A stretch of 64,000 bases of DNA from Hyphomonadaceae bacterium. Lineage in GTDB: Bacteria; Pseudomonadota; Alphaproteobacteria; Caulobacterales; Hyphomonadaceae. The translations under genes and the position numbers were made by a program. The stretch covers positions 1 through 64,000 of the forward strand of contig JANQQC010000062.1 of the NCBI GenBank assembly GCA_028285145.1, in the 5' to 3' direction. This document shows, one piece after another, positions 60,129 to 64,000 of this stretch (position 1 is the stretch's first letter; each line of letters begins with the position of its first letter). The notes beneath the pieces are model-generated. The model saw only the letters and a program-made list of their open reading frames with translations. It did no database searches and was not told the origin of the DNA.

Positions 60129-61054
60129 CCGTTGAAGCCGCCGCCAACCGATACTGGATTGAGATCGGGTCGGACTTGCGCGGAGCTCGGAACGTCGAAC
60201 GCCAACTGCGCGTCATGATGACCTGCGTTGGACCTCAGAAGCTTTTGAAGGAAATCAGCACGCCGGACGTGGTGGACGCCATCTCGCGCCGGCGCGGCAT
60301 GGATCTGGGGCGTGGAGCTCCATCAAAGACGACCGTTAACCGGGACATTATTGATTCCACGCTCCGGCCGATTATGAACCGAGCTCGGAAAGTGTGGGGC
60401 GCGCGCGGACTGTCAGACATCGATTGGGCGGCGGTGCGCTTCACTGAGCCTGAACCCGAGCATCGGGAGTACACCCCTACTCAAATTGAAGCGTGGAAAT
60501 CTGAGCTCGATCCGATTCCGCGTTTCGCATTGCACCTGCTGCTTCGCTATGGGCTACGGTTGTCGGAGCTTAATTTTGATCCGCGCGACGTGGACGGCGA
60601 AGGTGGCCGCCTGACAATCCGGGGCAAGTCTCGAAAAAGCGGTGCCGTGCTAATCCTGCCGCTCTTGGAGGAGGATGCGCGCATCCTGGCCGGGCTCGCT
60701 GGGCGCGCAATCGCGATGGGCTTGCCGACCGTCTGGTTCTATGGTGATCCACCGCAAAGCTATAAGGGGGACGCTCTGGGGCGTGTTCTGAGGCGCACTG
60801 GAAAGTCCGCCGGGCTCGACATGGGACGGCTTGTCCATGGAGCTCGACACCATGCTGGAACACAAATTCTAAGGAGGACAGGCAACCTGAAACTTGCGCA
60901 GCGTCTTCTGGGCCATGCGAGCATCCAATCCACGGTGCGATATGCCCATGCGACTGAGGCCGATCTGAGGGACGCGCTTGACGACCTGTCCCGAAATGGT
61001 CCCGAAGCCTCCGATGGGGACCTTGATAACCCGTTGAAGCGAAAGGAGAATTGA
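59963..61054 (+). CDS. int: Tyrosine site-specific integrase
   Basis: 363 aa from a GTG. An N-terminal arm-binding domain (VYRKGRFWHYDFQYQGRRFYGSTGQETKRAAE), a core-binding domain (~60-145), and a catalytic domain with R in YGLRLSEL, H-x-x-R in HGARHHAGT, and the last H and Y in LLGHASIQSTVRYAH. The stop lies 14 bp from attR. Placed after the excisionase in overlapping frames, so the two are made together. Confidence 0.96.
   Translation: MSVYRKGRFWHYDFQYQGRRFYGSTGQETKRAAETVERAKRLEAATGSHDDASKMTVEAAANRYWIEIGSDLRGARNVERQLRVMMTCVGPQKLLKEISTPDVVDAISRRRGMDLGRGAPSKTTVNRDIIDSTLRPIMNRARKVWGARGLSDIDWAAVRFTEPEPEHREYTPTQIEAWKSELDPIPRFALHLLLRYGLRLSELNFDPRDVDGEGGRLTIRGKSRKSGAVLILPLLEEDARILAGLAGRAIAMGLPTVWFYGDPPQSYKGDALGRVLRRTGKSAGLDMGRLVHGARHHAGTQILRRTGNLKLAQRLLGHASIQSTVRYAHATEADLRDALDDLSRNGPEASDGDLDNPLKRKEN
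60989..61010. repeat. Putative integrase arm sites at the right end
   Basis: Two TCCCGAA heptamers at 60989-60995 and 61000-61006, within the end of int. The stretch 60990-61010 is 20/21 identical to 16841-16861 on the other side of attP. Confidence 0.5.
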
Positions 61055-61067
61055 GATGCTGTCAACG

Positions 61068-61109
61068 GATTTTAAGTCTGCTGCGTTTACCAATTTCGCC
61101 ACGCCCGCA
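61068..61109. other. attR core with stranded 5' half of tRNA-Leu
   Basis: 42 bp identical to 16688-16729. It holds tRNA-Leu positions 1-41, without the 3' half, so any transcript across it cannot form a tRNA. Confidence 0.95.
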
Positions 61110-61118
61110 ACGGTCAGA

Positions 61119-61148
61119 GCCATAGACGTTGTGACCGCTGACGCGCAA
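61119..61148 (-). promoter_or_regulatory. Stranded native tRNA-Leu promoter
   Basis: On the minus strand TTGCGC (61143-61148), 18-bp spacer, TATGGC (61119-61124), placing +1 a few bases before the old tRNA 5' end (61108). It was the promoter of tRNA-Leu before insertion; it now reads into int antisense. Confidence 0.55.
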
Positions 61149-61180
61149 GATGCACATTAACATCACGAGGTAGACCCAAG

Positions 61181-61630
61181 ATGAAGACGGCGCTCCCTAT
61201 CGCATGGTTCGTTCTTGTTGTGCTTGTTGTTGCGGGCACGCTGACCCGCATTCTTATGGCCGACCCGGCACAGACGGTTCAGATCGCACTTATAACGTTA
61301 CCGTCAACACTAACGGGCGTTCTGTGGATGGCCGGAACGGCCCTCGCTTACCTTTTTGCTATCAAGACCGTTTCAAACATCGCAGTTGCCATACTCGGTT
61401 TCGTGCATTTGTTCTTTGCGGCAATCGCGAGCCTAAGCGCGTTTGCCGGAGGCCGCCTACAAGATTCGATGATGGCAAATGGAGATTTCTCCAACGCAGA
61501 CATGCTGGGAGCATTCTTCGGTGCTAGCGGTCTGACGAACGCAATTGGTGGCTTACTGTTTATCGCGGCGATGATTGTCGCGATCGTATCGGCACCGAAA
61601 ACTGCTGAGAAAACCGAAACTTTCGGCTAG
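61181..61630 (+). CDS. Four-helix membrane protein, unknown function
   Basis: 149 aa with four hydrophobic helices (about residues 5-27, 36-58, 64-90 and 112-138). First chromosomal gene to the right of the prophage; before insertion it lay next to tRNA-Leu. DUF-type inner-membrane protein; no functional motif recognised. Confidence 0.7.
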   Translation: MKTALPIAWFVLVVLVVAGTLTRILMADPAQTVQIALITLPSTLTGVLWMAGTALAYLFAIKTVSNIAVAILGFVHLFFAAIASLSAFAGGRLQDSMMANGDFSNADMLGAFFGASGLTNAIGGLLFIAAMIVAIVSAPKTAEKTETFG

Positions 61631-61644
61631 CCCCTTTCGTTGAC

Positions 61645-62871
61645 TTAGCTCTCCACGCGCTCGAAGACCGCGGCGAGCCCCTGCCCACCGCCAATACACA
61701 TTGTCTCCAAGCCATAGCGAGCCTCACGTCGATCCATCTCGCGCGCAAGGGTTGCCAGAATACGGCCACCCGTCGCGCCAACCGGATGACCGAGCGAAAT
61801 GCCCGAGCCATGTACGTTCAGGCGCTCAAAATCGTCGTCGCTCAGTCCCCATTCGGTTGTGCAGGCCAGAACCTGCGACGCGAATGCCTCGTTAAGCTCA
61901 ATCAGGTCTAAGTCCTTCATCGAAAGGCCAGCCCGCTCAAGCGCTTTAGCCGTCGATGGGACAGGACCAATTCCCATAGTCTTTGGGGGAACGCCGGACA
62001 CGGCCCAGGACTTCATACGCACAAAAGGCTTCAAGCCATGCTTGTCCGCCATCTCCCGTGTCGTGACGATGCACGCCGACGCGCCATCATTCTGACCACT
62101 CGCATTTCCGGCCGTCACTGTTGAAGCGGCATCCGATTTGGACATGATCGCCCTTAGCTTCCCAAGGCTCTCGGCTGTGGTATCCGGGCGCGGATGCTCA
62201 TCCTTGTCGATCACAGTCTCACCTTTACGGTGCTTAACTGTGACCGGGACCATTTCTTCGTCGAAAGACCCGCTCTCTTGTGCAGCGACGGCGCGCCTCT
62301 GGCTCTCAGCGGCATAAGCATCCTGCGCCTCTCGCGAGATCTGGTAATCGCGGCGCAGGTTTTCGGCAGTTTCAAGCATGCCGCCCGGCACCGGGAAATT
62401 CTTGCCACCTGCGGTCAACCGTCCGCGTGTGAGTCCATCGTGAACCATCAGACCACCACCGGCTCCGAGGCCCCATCGCGAGTCGATCGTGAAGAATGGA
62501 GCGTTGCTCATGGACTCAGCCCCACCGGCAATTATCAGGTCGCTGCCACCCGTCGCCGTCTGCATCACGGCATAGATGACAGCCTGAAGCCCGGAGCCGC
62601 AGCGACGATCAATCTGCAAGCCAGTCGCCTCGATCGGCAGCCCCGCGTCGAGACCCACAACACGACCGAGCGCAGGCGCTTCCATGCTGGGATAGCACTG
62701 CGCAAACACCACATCGTCCACAGCATCGCCAGGCAGTTTCGTTCTCTCCATTAACGCCGAAATCACCGTCGCCCCTAACTCATGGGCATGGACTGATTTG
62801 AATACGCCGCCGAAGCGGCCAACGGGCGTCCGCAGCGGTTCGCAGATTACAACTTCTCTAAGGTCGCTCAT
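61645..62871 (-). CDS. Acetyl-CoA acetyltransferase / thiolase
   Basis: 408 aa. Catalytic cysteine in RRCGSGLQAV (about residue 89), the GHPVGATGGR histidine motif and CIGGGQG with the second cysteine. Thiolases join or cleave acetyl-CoA units; degradative and biosynthetic forms cannot be separated here. Overlaps the enoyl-CoA hydratase by 4 bp, so they are one beta-oxidation-type operon. Confidence 0.93.
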   Translation of the reverse strand: MSDLREVVICEPLRTPVGRFGGVFKSVHAHELGATVISALMERTKLPGDAVDDVVFAQCYPSMEAPALGRVVGLDAGLPIEATGLQIDRRCGSGLQAVIYAVMQTATGGSDLIIAGGAESMSNAPFFTIDSRWGLGAGGGLMVHDGLTRGRLTAGGKNFPVPGGMLETAENLRRDYQISREAQDAYAAESQRRAVAAQESGSFDEEMVPVTVKHRKGETVIDKDEHPRPDTTAESLGKLRAIMSKSDAASTVTAGNASGQNDGASACIVTTREMADKHGLKPFVRMKSWAVSGVPPKTMGIGPVPSTAKALERAGLSMKDLDLIELNEAFASQVLACTTEWGLSDDDFERLNVHGSGISLGHPVGATGGRILATLAREMDRREARYGLETMCIGGGQGLAAVFERVES

Positions 62872-63644
62872 GATTGCAGCCCTCGTCCTCGTTCCGTCAC
62901 CGCCTTGCGGGCCTCCTCAACACTCTCTGCGGACACGCTGGCTGCATGCTCGGCCGAACGTTTGACCTCCATCCGCATTCCATCGCCAAACGTGGAGGCG
63001 AACCCGTCATCAATCACCTTCTTGTAGTTTCGGAGCAGCGTCGCATCACAACTCGCCATCTCGTGCCCCATCTTGATGGCGGCAGGCACGAGTTCATCGG
63101 CTTTGTAGACGCGGTTAACGAGGCCCCAATCTGACGCTGTCTCTGCATCCAAGAAGTTTCCGGTGAAGGAAAGCTCCTTGGCGCGACTAGTTCCGATCAT
63201 ACGAGAAAGTTTCTGAGACAGCCCCCAGCCTGGCATGATCCCTACACGGGCATGAGTATCGGCGAACTTTGCATCCTCTGACGCGAGCAGCACATCGCAC
63301 ATCAGCGCAAGTTCAAACCCACCAGTGATGGCGAACCCATTGATCGCGCCTATGATCGGCCACGGAAACGCGGACAATCCCTTGTGCAGGTCAATCTCGC
63401 CGCCATCAGCGCCCAACGCAAAACCAGTCTGGCCCGCCTCCTTTAGATCGACACCCGCCGTAAACGCCCGACCTGAACCTGTCAGCACGGCCGCGCGGAC
63501 GGTGTCATCCTTCGACAACTCCGTGAAAACACGAACGATCTCCGCTCGCAAAGCTCGACTCAGCGCGTTTAGCGCATCAGGGCGGTTCATGGTGACAATT
63601 GCGACGGGACCGTCCCGTTCCAGCAATACGATTTCTTCCGACAT
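62868..63644 (-). CDS. Enoyl-CoA hydratase/isomerase family protein
   Basis: 258 aa from the ATG with GAGGAG 6 nt upstream; the frame extends 13 codons farther without a site. Crotonase fold: RALRAEIVRVFTEL, the oxyanion loop TGSGRAFTAGVDLKE, and ITGGFELALMCDVLLASEDAKFADTHARVGIMPGWG. The first catalytic glutamate is in GGFELAL; the second usual position reads G-I-M-P-G-W-G, so exact activity is uncertain. Next to thiolase, fatty-acid or acyl-CoA breakdown is likely. Confidence 0.92.
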   Translation of the reverse strand: MSEEIVLLERDGPVAIVTMNRPDALNALSRALRAEIVRVFTELSKDDTVRAAVLTGSGRAFTAGVDLKEAGQTGFALGADGGEIDLHKGLSAFPWPIIGAINGFAITGGFELALMCDVLLASEDAKFADTHARVGIMPGWGLSQKLSRMIGTSRAKELSFTGNFLDAETASDWGLVNRVYKADELVPAAIKMGHEMASCDATLLRNYKKVIDDGFASTFGDGMRMEVKRSAEHAASVSAESVEEARKAVTERGRGLQS

Positions 63645-63718
63645 GGTTTTCTCCTCGCCCATCCCTATCTTCGGCAATGACATAGACCGTGCGCCGCCCG
63701 GTCGCCAAGGGGATGACC

Positions 63719-64000
63719 ATGGCTACGCCCACAGCAAACATAAACTACACCTTTAGCGACGCTGAGATTGATCAGCTAATACCCTACGGTGAGGTGCGTA
63801 GCCACGAGGCTGGCGATCTGCTGATTGAAGAGGGCGAAACGAATGTCGACTGCCTCGTCACGCTTTCGGGGCATACAGACATCACTATCTCAACACCTGA
63901 AGGCGAACGACGCGTTGGCTGGATGGAAACTGGTCAGTTCGCAGGCGACATAGCCGTGCTGACAGGTCAGGCTTCGCTGGCTCGCGTCACGATGGGAGCC
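63719..64000 (+). CDS. Cyclic-nucleotide-binding domain protein, 5' part
   Basis: First 94 residues; runs off the window. FSDAEIDQLIPYGEVRSHEAGDLLIEEGETNVDCLVTLSG...GWMETGQFAGDIAVLTGQ is the cNMP-binding beta-barrel (Crp-type), with the phosphate cassette expected just where FAGDIAVLTGQ lies. Whether it continues into an HTH or an oxidoreductase domain cannot be seen. AGGGG precedes the ATG. Divergent from the hydratase operon. Confidence 0.8.
   Translation, partial: MATPTANINYTFSDAEIDQLIPYGEVRSHEAGDLLIEEGETNVDCLVTLSGHTDITISTPEGERRVGWMETGQFAGDIAVLTGQASLARVTMGA

Larger units (their letters stand above)
16688..61109. mobile_element. Complete podovirus-like prophage integrated in tRNA-Leu
   Basis: A 44.4-kb element bounded by identical 42-bp repeats, with an integrase 14 bp from the right one. 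It holds a full set of modules: integrase and excisionase, XRE repressor and Cro-like gene with operators, ERF/NinB recombination, primase-helicase, small and large terminase, P22-like portal, scaffold, capsid, short-tail and ejection proteins, tail fibre, endolysin and spanins. No tail-tube, tape-measure or sheath genes occur, which with the gp10-like and ejection proteins points to a short-tailed phage. No transposon or clear pseudogene interrupts it, except the frame break in the primase-helicase. Confidence 0.95.

Noticed and set aside
61594-61632. Palindrome CCGAAACTTTCGG as terminator of the membrane gene
   Set aside because: Loop of about one base and inside the coding end; no T tract.

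Overview
The window comes from an alphaproteobacterium able to make bacteriochlorophyll. The left 16.6 kb is chromosome: the end of a photosynthesis gene cluster (lhaA fragment, puhA-puhB-puhC-puhD-like-acsF-puhE-hemA), then housekeeping genes (guaA, an RsmB-type rRNA methyltransferase, a GNAT acetyltransferase, guaB, a caspase-fold lipoprotein, rlmE, a Ppx/GppA phosphatase, hspQ, astB) and a tRNA-Leu(TAA). The right 2.9 kb is chromosome again: a small membrane protein, a thiolase, an enoyl-CoA hydratase and the start of a cyclic-nucleotide-binding protein. The photosynthesis gene order, aerobic-type AcsF and five-carbon-independent HemA fit an aerobic anoxygenic phototroph; the genus cannot be told from this window.

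Between them sits one apparently complete temperate prophage, 16688-61109 (44.4 kb), bounded by a perfect 42-bp direct repeat. The repeat is the 5' half of tRNA-Leu, down to the anticodon loop. Insertion is therefore on the promoter side of the tRNA: the prophage supplies a new 5' half and upstream region to the working tRNA gene, while the native promoter and old 5' half are stranded at attR.

Prophage layout. (1) Left edge, + strand, 16.9-18.7 kb: small accessory genes, a tiny lipoprotein and a candidate structured RNA. (2) Minus strand, read from about 45.6 down to 18.6 kb: the late region. In transcription order: small proteins, putative holin, minor structural proteins, TerS, TerL, P22-like portal, a GroES-like co-chaperonin, scaffold, head proteins, major capsid protein, tail adaptor, GNAT, three ejection proteins (one with a perfect EF-hand loop), a P22 gp10-like stabilisation protein, an Ig-like protein, an S74 tail fibre, membrane/coiled-coil proteins, GH24 endolysin with a C-terminal membrane helix, and overlapping Rz/Rz1-type spanins. 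This is a short-tailed (podovirus-like) virion. (3) Minus strand 52.2-45.8 kb: replication and control. An HTH protein, tiny membrane proteins, an adenine methyltransferase, a CtrA-like winged-helix protein without receiver domain, a DUF1376-type replication protein, a primase-helicase whose zinc domain is in another frame, and a NusG-like protein followed by an intrinsic terminator just before the late genes. (4) Switch, 52.8-54.2 kb: Cro-like gene and XRE repressor diverging over three operators, a membrane protein, and a second operator pair over the rightward early promoter. Five 15-bp palindromes share the half-site ATACG. (5) + strand early operon 54.2-61.05 kb: small genes, ERF annealing protein, NinB, HNH nuclease, zinc proteins, excisionase and tyrosine integrase next to attR.

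The inferred circuit: the XRE repressor holds both early promoters silent; on induction the rightward operon makes recombination and excision functions and the leftward operon makes replication and regulatory proteins, ending with the NusG-like factor, which is well placed to carry RNA polymerase through the terminator into the 27-kb late region. The CtrA-like protein may tie phage or host transcription to the host cell-cycle regulon.
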